Source of the DNA: Sandaracinus amylolyticus
GTDB lineage: Bacteria; Myxococcota_A; Polyangia; Polyangiales; Sandaracinaceae
DNA: 64,000 bases
Assembly: GCF_000737325.1 (NCBI RefSeq)
Contig: NZ_CP011125.1
Span: 372,001 to 436,000 of the forward strand
Direction of reading: 5' to 3'
Shown here: positions 8,756-16,617 of the stretch, one piece after another
How positions within the stretch are numbered: the first letter of the stretch is position 1
Layout: each line of letters begins with the position of its first letter
Made by a program: the position numbers and the translations under genes
The notes under the pieces: generated by a model
Database searches by the model: none
Told to the model about the DNA's origin: nothing
Seen by the model: only the letters and a program-made list of their open reading frames with translations

Positions 8756-10763
8756 ATTGATCGCGCTGATCGCGATCCTCGGCGCGCTGGTGTCGATCGG
8801 CGAAGCGCAGGATGCGTCACTGCCCGACGCCCACGCGCCCGACGAGGAGGAAGCGCTGCAGCTCCTGTCCGACGGGATGGCGGTCGGCGCGCGCACCCAG
8901 GCCGAGCGCGTGCTGCGTCGTGATCCCGACTCGGTCGTCGGTCACTACGTGCTCGGCCGCGTGCTCTTCGAGGCCGAGGGCTCGCTCGGACGCGCGATGT
9001 TCCACCTCGGCCGCGCGCGCGAGCTGCACGAGCGCAGCACGCTCGACCCGCACTCGCCGTTCCATCAGCAGCTGCTCTACACGACGTCGCGCCTCGCGGG
9101 CCAGATGGAGCTCTACGACTACCAGCTCGAGCTCCTCGGCTACTACGATCACCTCTACGATCCCGACCTCGTCGCCGAGCGCTGCTGGCCGCTGATGAAG
9201 CTCGAGCGCCAGGACGAAGCGCGCCAGTTCGCGTCGATCGCGGTCAATTCACCGAACCCGTGGCAGCGCTCGGCGGGCCTCAACGCGATGTGCGCGCTCG
9301 AGGGCGAAGCGCGCACGCGCGAGCCCTACTTCAACGCGTGCCTCGCCGCGCTCGAGGACGCACGACGCGGCATCGAGCGCGCCGCGCCCGACGAGGAGCA
9401 GCCCGGCATCGCGGTCGACGCGTACAACGCCGCGCTCGCCGCGACGGTCGCGCTGCGCTTCGAGGAGGCCGAGCGCTACGCGCTCGAGGGCGTGCAGCGC
9501 TTCGAGCCCACCGGCGCCGATCCGTGGCAGCTCCTCGTCGAGCTCTACCTGAGCGAAGCGCGCATGGACGACGCGCTCGGCGCGTTCGCGTCGATGATCC
9601 GCTGGAACGATCGCCAGCCCGCGTCGATGCGCGATCAAGGTCGCGCCGAGACGGAGGCGGTCGCCGCGATCGTGCTGCTGCTCGCGGGCGAGACCGTGCG
9701 CGCCGACGAGCGCATCGATCGCGCGCTCGCGCGCCCCGATCGCCGCGGCCTCACCACCGACGGCGCCGAGCAGGCGCGCGGACGTCACGCGCTGTTGCGT
9801 CGCATCATCCGCCGCACGCTCGAAGAAGAGCGCGCGGAGCGCGCGTCGTGGACCGGGCTCGGCGCGCGTGTCTCGACGTTCGCCGAGTCGATCCCGCGTC
9901 GCGTCGCGCGCTGGCCCGACGACGAGCGCATCCTCGGCGTGCTCGCCGACGACGAGCGCCTCGTCGACACGCTGCGCCCGTTCATGGCGGGCGGGATCAC
10001 GGGGCTCTCGCCGTGGCTCACCGGCGAGATCGTGTCGGTGCTCGGCCCGGCGATCGTCGCGGTGGCGCTCGCGGAAGCGCGCGCGCGTGACGCACAGGAG
10101 CCGCGCGCGACGCCGTTCTACGACGCGCTCGAGGTCGAGATCGCGGCCGCGCGTGGAGATGGCGAGACCGCGGTCGCGCTCGCGCAGCGCATCCTCCCGC
10201 AGCTCGCCGAGGCGCGCGGCTTCGCGCTGGTGCGTGCGCGCGTCGCCGCGATCGCCGCAGCCGCCGCCGACGACGCGGGCATGGAAGCGCAGGCCTACGA
10301 GCTCTACGCGACCGCGCTGGAGATCGACCCCGGCGTGCTGCGTCGCCTCGGGCTCGCGCTGCCGATCTCGATCTCGCATCGCGGCGGTGACTCGGAGAGC
10401 GCCGCGTCGCTGCTCGCGTCCTCGCCGCGCACGACCGAGCGCGATGGAGCGCTCGCGCTCGACGTCGAGCCCACCGCGCGCGGTCTCCGCGCATGCCTCC
10501 GCACTGCGAGCGGCAACGAGCTCCGCTGCGTCGAAGCGAGCGCGCCGCCCGAGACCGACGAAGCGCGCGCGGCCGAGGCCGAGCGCGACCCCGAGCTCGC
10601 CACGCTCACGCTCCCGCAGCGCCTCGCGCGCGAGGTGCATCGCGAGATGTGGAGCGCGCGCGTCGAGCTCTCGCGCGTCGACCTCTCGAGCCTCGACGGT
10701 CGCCCGATCGGCGGCTCGACGCTCGCGAACGAGCGCCTTCGTCAGCTCGTCGACGAGCCGTAG
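8742..10763 (+). CDS. Exported TPR-like repeat protein
   Basis: A 673-residue protein from GTG 8742, overlapping the end of the MoxR gene. The N-terminus (LIALIAILGALVSIGEAQ) is a probable signal peptide with cleavage near residue 22. The rest is helical with TPR-like pairs, for example VVGHYVLGRVLFEAEGSLGR and LALRFEEAERYALEGVQRF. It is probably a periplasmic scaffold working with the DUF58, transglutaminase and MoxR products of the same operon. No enzyme motif is seen. The specific partner is unknown. Confidence 0.85.
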   Translation: MSRVRLIALIAILGALVSIGEAQDASLPDAHAPDEEEALQLLSDGMAVGARTQAERVLRRDPDSVVGHYVLGRVLFEAEGSLGRAMFHLGRARELHERSTLDPHSPFHQQLLYTTSRLAGQMELYDYQLELLGYYDHLYDPDLVAERCWPLMKLERQDEARQFASIAVNSPNPWQRSAGLNAMCALEGEARTREPYFNACLAALEDARRGIERAAPDEEQPGIAVDAYNAALAATVALRFEEAERYALEGVQRFEPTGADPWQLLVELYLSEARMDDALGAFASMIRWNDRQPASMRDQGRAETEAVAAIVLLLAGETVRADERIDRALARPDRRGLTTDGAEQARGRHALLRRIIRRTLEEERAERASWTGLGARVSTFAESIPRRVARWPDDERILGVLADDERLVDTLRPFMAGGITGLSPWLTGEIVSVLGPAIVAVALAEARARDAQEPRATPFYDALEVEIAAARGDGETAVALAQRILPQLAEARGFALVRARVAAIAAAAADDAGMEAQAYELYATALEIDPGVLRRLGLALPISISHRGGDSESAASLLASSPRTTERDGALALDVEPTARGLRACLRTASGNELRCVEASAPPETDEARAAEAERDPELATLTLPQRLAREVHREMWSARVELSRVDLSSLDGRPIGGSTLANERLRQLVDEP

Positions 10764-10779
10764 CGCGACCGCGCGCGCA

Positions 10780-11706
10780 TCAGAAGCAGTCGGGCGAGGG
10801 GCCGGTCACCGTGCCGACTCCGTCGGAATTGATCGCGAGCGGCCCGGAGCAGGCCATCCAGGAGGAGCAGTACTGCTCGCACGTCTGCGCCGGGCGCGTG
10901 CAACTCGCGGTGTCGCGGAAGCAGGAGAGGAAACGATCCCGGTAGTAGTCGGGGCGACTGCCGCACGCCGTCCCGCACTGGTCGCACGTGGGCCCGGTCC
11001 AGTCGGAGCTGCACGAGCAGGAGAACGACGAGCCGATGCTCGTGCAGAAACCGCCGTTCCGGCAGGGATTCGGAGCGCACGCGTCGTCGATCTCGCAGCG
11101 CGGCCCCAGGTAGCCCGGCGCGCAGGTGCACATGAACGTGGCCACGCCTTCGACGCAGCTGCCTCCGTTGTGGCAGGGGTTCGGCGAGCATTCGTCGATG
11201 TCGGTCTCGCAGGTCTCGCCCTCGTAGCCGGCGCGGCAGGTGCACGTGAACGAGGCCACGCCATCGGCGCAGGTGCCTCCGTTCTGGCAGGGGCTCGGCG
11301 AGCATTCGTCGATGTCGGTCTCGCAGGTCTCGCCCTCGTAGCCCGCCGCACACGTGCACGTGAACGAGGCGACGCCATCGGCGCAGGTGCCTCCGTTCAG
11401 GCACGGGCTCGGCGAGCATTCGTCGATGTCGGTCTCGCAGGTCTCGCCCTCGTAGCCCGCCGCACACGTGCACGTGAAGGCCCCGTCGTCGTCCTCGCGG
11501 CACGTGCCTCCGTTCAGGCACGGGCTCGGCTCGCAGGGGGCCGGTCCCGCGTCGGCGGCGGTCGACGCGTCCTCCTCCGTGCCCGAGTCGACGGATCGAC
11601 CCGCGTCGAGTGCGCGGCCGGCGTCGTCGTCGGAGCTCGAGTCGGTGCTCTCGCAGCCGATCGCGAGCAGCGTTGCGAAGGTCAGGGCGTAAAAGGGTGC
11701 TCTCAC
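10780..11706 (-). CDS. Lipoprotein with tandem EGF-like domains
   Basis: Read from GTG 11706, the protein (308 residues) begins with a lipoprotein signal peptide ending in a lipobox LAIGC, followed by a Ser/Asp-rich linker. Five EGF-like units follow, each of the type CSPSPCLNGGTC...FTCTCAAGYEGETC, the middle ones of 38 residues. The repeats carry the DIDEC-like start typical of calcium-binding EGF domains. The C-terminal part adds more cysteine pairs (CSCSSDWTGPTCDQC). It is probably displayed on the outer surface for adhesion or binding. A GTG at 11745 is a possible earlier start, but it would put 13 polar residues before the signal peptide. The gene converges on the TPR gene, 16 bases away. 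Confidence 0.88.
   Translation of the reverse strand: MRAPFYALTFATLLAIGCESTDSSSDDDAGRALDAGRSVDSGTEEDASTAADAGPAPCEPSPCLNGGTCREDDDGAFTCTCAAGYEGETCETDIDECSPSPCLNGGTCADGVASFTCTCAAGYEGETCETDIDECSPSPCQNGGTCADGVASFTCTCRAGYEGETCETDIDECSPNPCHNGGSCVEGVATFMCTCAPGYLGPRCEIDDACAPNPCRNGGFCTSIGSSFSCSCSSDWTGPTCDQCGTACGSRPDYYRDRFLSCFRDTASCTRPAQTCEQYCSSWMACSGPLAINSDGVGTVTGPSPDCF
11162..11503 (-). repeat. Three near-identical 114-base units encoding EGF repeats
   Basis: Three copies of a 114-base unit follow each other, recognisable by the shared block starting near 11190, 11304 and 11418. Each encodes one 38-residue EGF-like module. The near-identity at DNA level indicates recent duplication or gene conversion, so copy number may vary between strains. 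Confidence 0.85.
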
Positions 11707-11730
11707 CCGACGAGGCTCGCACTCGTCGGG
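11706..11730. promoter_or_regulatory. Perfect 9-bp inverted repeat between divergent genes
   Basis: CCCGACGAG and CTCGTCGGG flank a 7-base loop. The repeat lies at the start codon of the EGF lipoprotein gene and about 65 bases upstream of the divergent patatin gene. It could be an operator or an mRNA hairpin that occludes the lipoprotein start. Function is inferred only from position. Confidence 0.4.
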
Positions 11731-11795
11731 GTCGTCGGTCCACACGCGCGCGAAGTGCCATCGATGTTCCCGGGTGCGGTATCCTCGGCGGCTCC

Positions 11796-13061
11796 GTGCC
11801 GATTCCGAGCCGCGCGAGCATCCCGCCTCCGTCCACCCACCGCGGCGAGTCCGCGATCGTCCTCGCCGGTGGCGGAGCGCGTGGCGCGTACGAGGCGGGC
11901 GTCCTCTCGTACGTGTTCGGCGAGCTCGCGCGGCGCTGCGGCACGCCGCGCATCGACATCGTCTGCGGCACCAGCGTCGGCGCGATCAACGGCGGCTATC
12001 TCGCGTCGGTGCTCGACGATCCGATCCCCGGCGTCGAGCGCCTCGTGCAGCTCTGGAGCGCGCTCGAGCTCGATCAGGTGATCGGCTTCGGCGTGATGCA
12101 GGCGACGAAGCTCGGTCGCGTCGTGATGGGCGGCCGCAGCGGCGCGGGCCTCTTCGACGCGACGCCGCTCACGAAGATCGTCGACGAGAACATGCGCTGG
12201 CAGCGCCTCGTGCGGAACCTGCGGCGCGGCGTGCTCAAGGCGCTGACGATCAGCGCGACGCACGTGGCCACCGGGCGCCCGTGGATCTTCGTCGATCGCG
12301 CTCCCGACGTGGAGCTGCCCGTCGGCCTTCCGCCGAACGTCGTGCTGCGTCCCGATCGCATCGGCCCGCAGCACGTGCTCGCGTCCGCGGCGATCCCGAT
12401 GCTGTTCCCGCCGGTCGCGGTGCGCGGCGAGCTCTTCGTCGACGGCGGCCTTCGCCTCAACACGCCGATGTCGCCCGCGATCCATCTCGGCGCGCGGCGC
12501 TTGCTCGTCGTGTCGCTCGCGAGCCAGCCGCTCACGCCGACGCCCGCGTTCGCGCCCGGCGTGTACCCCGGCGTCGCGTTCCTGCTCGGCAAGATCCTCA
12601 ACGCGTTCCTGCTCGATCACGTGAACGCCGACTTCCTCGAGCTCGAGCGACAGAACCGCTTCATCGACGACGGCGTCGCGCTCTTCGGCCCGCAGTTCGT
12701 CGACATGATGAACGCGCGCGCGGTCGCGATGGGACGCCCGCCGCGCCATCGCATCCACGCGCTCGCGGTCTACCCGCGCGAAGACATCGGGCGCGTCGCG
12801 AACGACCATCTGCGCAAGAACCACGTGCGCTTCGGGCGCCTGCTGGGGCGCGGCCTGCTCAAGCTGCTCGACATCGGCGAGGGCAGCGACGCCGACCTCG
12901 TGAGCTACTTGCTCTTCGACGGCCACTACGCGCGCGACCTGATGCGCATGGGCTACGAGGACGCGCGCTCGCGCGAGGAAGAGCTCGCGCGCTTCTTCTT
13001 CGATCCCGACGCGCCTCCGCCGCCTCCTCACGACGACATCGTCGACCCGCCGCTCGATTGA
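11796..13061 (+). CDS. Patatin-like phospholipase
   Basis: A 421-residue serine lipase of the patatin/RssA group. Visible motifs are the oxyanion-hole GGGARGAYEAG (about residue 25), the nucleophile elbow GTSVG (about residue 60) and the dyad Asp in LFVDGGLRLNTP (about residue 215). It should hydrolyse acyl esters of phospholipids or related lipids. I chose GTG 11796 because it is the last start before the conserved core and follows a TATCCT hexamer at 11780-11785; sequence further upstream reads as low-quality coding. No signal peptide is seen, so it is probably cytoplasmic. The C-terminus is rich in acidic residues and proline. Confidence 0.9.
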   Translation: MPIPSRASIPPPSTHRGESAIVLAGGGARGAYEAGVLSYVFGELARRCGTPRIDIVCGTSVGAINGGYLASVLDDPIPGVERLVQLWSALELDQVIGFGVMQATKLGRVVMGGRSGAGLFDATPLTKIVDENMRWQRLVRNLRRGVLKALTISATHVATGRPWIFVDRAPDVELPVGLPPNVVLRPDRIGPQHVLASAAIPMLFPPVAVRGELFVDGGLRLNTPMSPAIHLGARRLLVVSLASQPLTPTPAFAPGVYPGVAFLLGKILNAFLLDHVNADFLELERQNRFIDDGVALFGPQFVDMMNARAVAMGRPPRHRIHALAVYPREDIGRVANDHLRKNHVRFGRLLGRGLLKLLDIGEGSDADLVSYLLFDGHYARDLMRMGYEDARSREEELARFFFDPDAPPPPPHDDIVDPPLD

Positions 13062-13148
13062 GCTCGCGGGAAGACGCACGTGAGGAGCCTGCCCGCGGTG
13101 CGCAGATCACGTACGGTACGTCGTCTGATCCACATCCTGTGGGCCCCC

Positions 13149-13226
13149 GTGGACACGCTGTGGATAGATCTGTGGAAGTGCGCGGATCCACCCATGATTC
13201 GACAGTGGATCCCCCTGTGCTATCAC
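13149..13226 (+). promoter_or_regulatory. Promoter with phased GTGGA repeats and inverted repeat
   Basis: A TCGACA (13199-13204) and TATCAC (13221-13226) pair spaced by 16 bases fits a sigma70-type promoter for the TPR gene at 13269. Three direct GTGGA copies at 13149, 13160 and 13172 are 11-12 bases apart, about one helical turn. An inverted pair GGATCCAC (13184-13191) and GTGGATCC (13205-13212) carries the same core and overlaps the promoter. This looks like a binding array for one regulator. Confidence 0.5.
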
Positions 13227-13268
13227 TGAGGAATCCCGCTTGCGACGAATGCTCCAGGAGCGTGCGAC

Positions 13269-14015
13269 GTGACGCGGCCCAAGGAGGCCGAGGCACCGGA
13301 GTCGGCGGAAGATTTCCTCCGGCTGGCGCTCTCGGCGTCCGACGCGAAGGCGAGAGCGCGCTGGGCGCGCGCCGGGCTCGCCCTCGATTCCACCGACCTC
13401 GACCCCGATACGCAGGTGTTGCTCCTGCGACAGCTCTACCTGTCGCACGTCGAAGCGCGCCGGCTGCGCAAGGCGGTCGAAGTGGCCGAGCAGATGGCCT
13501 CGATCGGCCCTCTGCGCGACATCGCGCATCACGACGCGGCGCGCGTGCTCGCTGCGCTCGGCGAGCTGTCCGACGCGATCGTGCAGCAGCGGCTCGCGGC
13601 GCGTCACGCGCCGGCGGAGCGACGCAGCTTCCACCTCTGGAGCCTAGGTACCTTCCAGCACTGGGCCGGCGACGTCGACGACGCGCTGCGCTCGTTGCGG
13701 CGGGCCGAGCGCTGGGCGACGCGAGACCGCGCGATGATCCGCGCGCACTCCGCGTACGTGCGGCTCACCGCGGACCTCGCGGTGGCCGAGCTCGACGCGA
13801 TCGTGACCGCGCTGCAGAAGAGCCCGGCGCGCGAGGGCTACGGCCAGTGGCTGCTCGGGATGATCGCGTACGAGCTCGGCGATCGGCGCAAGGCCGCGGT
13901 GCACCTGCGCGCGTGGCTGCGCAGGCACGCGGCGCCCGACGAGGCGAAGACGATCACGCTGCGCGAAGAGCTGCGAAGAGCGCGCACGGCGCTGGCGCAG
14001 ATCGAGAGCGACTGA
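13269..14015 (+). CDS. TPR-like helical repeat protein
   Basis: A 248-residue protein starting at GTG 13269, with AGGAG about 8 bases upstream. It has no signal peptide or membrane segment. The sequence is built from Ala/Leu/Arg-rich helical pairs (LRQLYLSHVEARRLRKAVEV, LAALGELSDAIVQQRLAARH), typical of TPR folds. It is probably a cytoplasmic protein-protein interaction adaptor. No partner is evident from neighbours: the next gene is a lipoprotein about 100 bases downstream. Confidence 0.75.
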   Translation: MTRPKEAEAPESAEDFLRLALSASDAKARARWARAGLALDSTDLDPDTQVLLLRQLYLSHVEARRLRKAVEVAEQMASIGPLRDIAHHDAARVLAALGELSDAIVQQRLAARHAPAERRSFHLWSLGTFQHWAGDVDDALRSLRRAERWATRDRAMIRAHSAYVRLTADLAVAELDAIVTALQKSPAREGYGQWLLGMIAYELGDRRKAAVHLRAWLRRHAAPDEAKTITLREELRRARTALAQIESD

Positions 14016-14111
14016 GCGCGCTGACGCGCGACGGCGCGGATGCTACCGCTCGCGCGGGGCAACGACGCGCGACGTGGGTCGATGCGTGCGCGCTCACCGA
14101 GGGAGGCTCTC

Positions 14112-16568
14112 GTGCGTCGATATCTCGCGCTCGCCCTGTTGCTCGTCGCGTGTGAAGACCCGATCTGCAGTGCGGGCACCGAGTACGACCGCGGCGAGAA
14201 ACGCTGCATCTGCCGCGAGCCACGCGTCTGGACGGGCGAGGCGTGCGTGTACGATCCGGCGGGTGGTGATGCGGGCAGCAGAGCGGACGCGTCCGTCGAT
14301 GGCGCGATGGCATCGCCGCCCGTGTTGACGACGGTTGGGCTCTCGTCGTACCAGCCGATCGCGGGCGAGCTCTTGCGGGCCCACGCGGGGCGCATCCTGG
14401 CCGATGAAGCCTCCGATGCCGACGTCGCGTACGAATGGTTCGTCGACGACGTGTCGAGGGGAGCGGAGCCTCGGCTCGACACGGCCGGGCTCGATGCCGG
14501 GCAGCAGATTCGACTCGAGGCATGGGCGAGGTCCGGCGATGTCGAAGGTCCGCGCGTCGCGGTCGGCCCCGTGACCGTGCACGACGCGCCCGCCTGGAGA
14601 CCGCTGCTACCGCACCTGTCGTTCAACTCCGTTGCGGTCGCGCACGACGAGCGGCATTCCCGTTGGATCGTGGTGTCGCTCGGGGTTGCGTGGGAAACAC
14701 GCATCGAGGCGGGTGTGCTGCGGTTCACACCGCTCGCGACGACCGGGGCGGGACCCGTGCCGCTGCACGTGATCCTGGGCGCGGCGATCGATGCTCTCCG
14801 TCATCGCATGTACGTCGTGGCGGTCCAGCCTTCGATCTCCGCGGCTGTCGACGTGTTCGCGCTCGACCTCGCGGATCGTGGGCACGAGCGCTGGACGAGA
14901 CTCGACGCAGCCGGTTCGGTCGCGGAGAACACGCGCTTTCTGTCGGTCGTGTACGACCCCGCAACCGAGGTGTTGTGGATGCTTCCGGGCTTCGACGATG
15001 CGGGCGAAGTCGCGACCGTCCACGCGCTCGATCTGCGGGACGACACCCCGGAGTGGCGCTCGTTCGCGCGGCCTTCGGGGATCGAGGCGCGCGGCGGCTC
15101 GGCCGTCGCGCTGTCGCCGATCGAGCCGTCGATCGCGTACTCGTTCGGTGGCCTGATGCCCGACGGAACGATCTCCGGCCAGGTCGTACGTCTCTCGCTC
15201 GATCCCGCGGACCCGCGCGGCGAGTTGCTCGAAGGCGTCACACTTCCGAGCGGTCGATTCGGGGCGTCCGCCGTCGCGGCTGGAGGTGCGATCTTCGTCG
15301 CTGGCGGAGTGGCCGCGCTCTCGTCGACGGACCGCATGCCGCAGGGCCTCGCCCGGTTCGATCCCGTCGCGTCCACGCTCACGACCGAGCTCGAGACGTT
15401 CGAGAGCTCCGACTTTCTGGGCGTCGTCGCGCGTGACACGGAGCGCTCCGAGGCTGCGCTTCAGTACCTCCGCATCGCGCCCGATCGCACTTCGAGCACG
15501 GTGAGCGTCACGCGGCTCGAGGGCGCCGCGGCTCCTGTCCCGCTCGCGTCGCTCGACGTTCCTGTCGAGCTCTCCGATACCTCGTACCACCGCGGACCCG
15601 ATCGAGCTCTCGCGATCCGAGATGCATCCAACGCGCTGTATTGGCATCTCGACCCCGAGCGCGCGCGATGGACGTCCGTTCCGATCGCATCCGATCCGCT
15701 CAGCGGAAGGCCGACCGCCCGCGCCGGCATCCGCAGCGTGGGGAACCTCAGGAGCGACATCGTCTACCTCGGCACCGACATCGAAGGCGCGCCGGTCGAC
15801 GATGGTGCGTGGATCGTCGTCGAGGCTCCGGAGCTCACGTGGCGACGATTGGCCTTCGCGACGGCGCCCGGGGAGCCCTCGAGTGTGCTCTCACTGCCGC
15901 AACGGACGGGAAGCTCGTCGATTCGAGCGAGCTGCCGGTCGAGCACGTGGATATTCGGCGGCACGAGCGGGAGCACGGGACCGCGGGTGGCCGAGCTCTG
16001 GGAGCTCGTGTGTCGCGAAGCCGATGCTCGACACTGCGAGCTTCGCGCCGCCTCCACATCCGCGACGTGGCCGTCCGCGCGAGCCAGCACGACGATCATT
16101 CCGACGACCCAGCCCGTCGTGGGTGCGTGGATGTTCGGCGGGAGCATCGGTGCCCAGAGCTCCGCGAGCGACGTCTGGTTCCTCGATACGTGCGCTGGAA
16201 CGTTCTCCGCGGTGACTCCGTCGGGGGATCCACCGCCCGCGCGGTCAGGGCATTCGGCGGCTCTCGTCGAACGTGATGGGCTCGCAGAGATCGTCTACTT
16301 CGGCGGGATCGATCGCGACGCCGATCTCGACACGAGCACGCACTACGACGATGCCTGGCGCCTCACGATCCGTGGCGCCGACGCGGTGGAGTGGGCGTCG
16401 ATCGAACCGACCACAGCGTCTCGGCCCAGCGGTCGCACCGGACACGCGTCGATCCTCCATCGCTCGCTGTCGGCGACCACGGAGCGCCTGATCATCGCGG
16501 GCGGTCGCAATCGCGCGAGCGGCTCGTCGTCGCTCAACGACGTCTGGGAGCTCGTGCTGCGGCCGTGA
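14112..16568 (+). CDS. Kelch-repeat lipoprotein
   Basis: An 818-residue protein from GTG 14112, preceded by GGGAGG at 14101-14106. A lipoprotein signal peptide ends in the lipobox LLVAC. A short cysteine pair region (CSAGTEYDRGEKRCICREP) and Asp/Ala linker lead to a domain near residues 80-150 that resembles an Ig-like fold. The rest consists of beta-propeller repeats of Kelch/galactose-oxidase type, seen as YSFGGLMPDG, TWIFGGTSGSTGPRVAELWE and MFGGSIGAQSSASDVWFLD. It probably sits on the outer membrane and binds a protein or glycan. It converges on the gene ending at 16618, with a terminator between. Confidence 0.87.
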   Translation: MRRYLALALLLVACEDPICSAGTEYDRGEKRCICREPRVWTGEACVYDPAGGDAGSRADASVDGAMASPPVLTTVGLSSYQPIAGELLRAHAGRILADEASDADVAYEWFVDDVSRGAEPRLDTAGLDAGQQIRLEAWARSGDVEGPRVAVGPVTVHDAPAWRPLLPHLSFNSVAVAHDERHSRWIVVSLGVAWETRIEAGVLRFTPLATTGAGPVPLHVILGAAIDALRHRMYVVAVQPSISAAVDVFALDLADRGHERWTRLDAAGSVAENTRFLSVVYDPATEVLWMLPGFDDAGEVATVHALDLRDDTPEWRSFARPSGIEARGGSAVALSPIEPSIAYSFGGLMPDGTISGQVVRLSLDPADPRGELLEGVTLPSGRFGASAVAAGGAIFVAGGVAALSSTDRMPQGLARFDPVASTLTTELETFESSDFLGVVARDTERSEAALQYLRIAPDRTSSTVSVTRLEGAAAPVPLASLDVPVELSDTSYHRGPDRALAIRDASNALYWHLDPERARWTSVPIASDPLSGRPTARAGIRSVGNLRSDIVYLGTDIEGAPVDDGAWIVVEAPELTWRRLAFATAPGEPSSVLSLPQRTGSSSIRASCRSSTWIFGGTSGSTGPRVAELWELVCREADARHCELRAASTSATWPSARASTTIIPTTQPVVGAWMFGGSIGAQSSASDVWFLDTCAGTFSAVTPSGDPPPARSGHSAALVERDGLAEIVYFGGIDRDADLDTSTHYDDAWRLTIRGADAVEWASIEPTTASRPSGRTGHASILHRSLSATTERLIIAGGRNRASGSSSLNDVWELVLRP

Positions 16569-16578
16569 CGAGGAACGC

Positions 16579-16610
16579 GAGCTGGGCCGCAGCGATCCGC
16601 GGCCCAGCTC
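16579..16610. terminator. Bidirectional hairpin terminator
   Basis: GAGCTGGGCCGC and GCGGCCCAGCTC form a perfect 12-bp stem with an 8-base loop, between two convergent lipoprotein genes. No long U tract follows, as is common in very GC-rich genomes. Confidence 0.75.
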
Positions 16611-16617
16611 TCGGCGT

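Noticed and set aside
13159-13176. DnaA boxes or replication origin
   Set aside because: TGTGGATAG is one base off a DnaA box, but no AT-rich unwinding region or dnaA/dnaN/gidA gene is near; it fits a promoter operator better.
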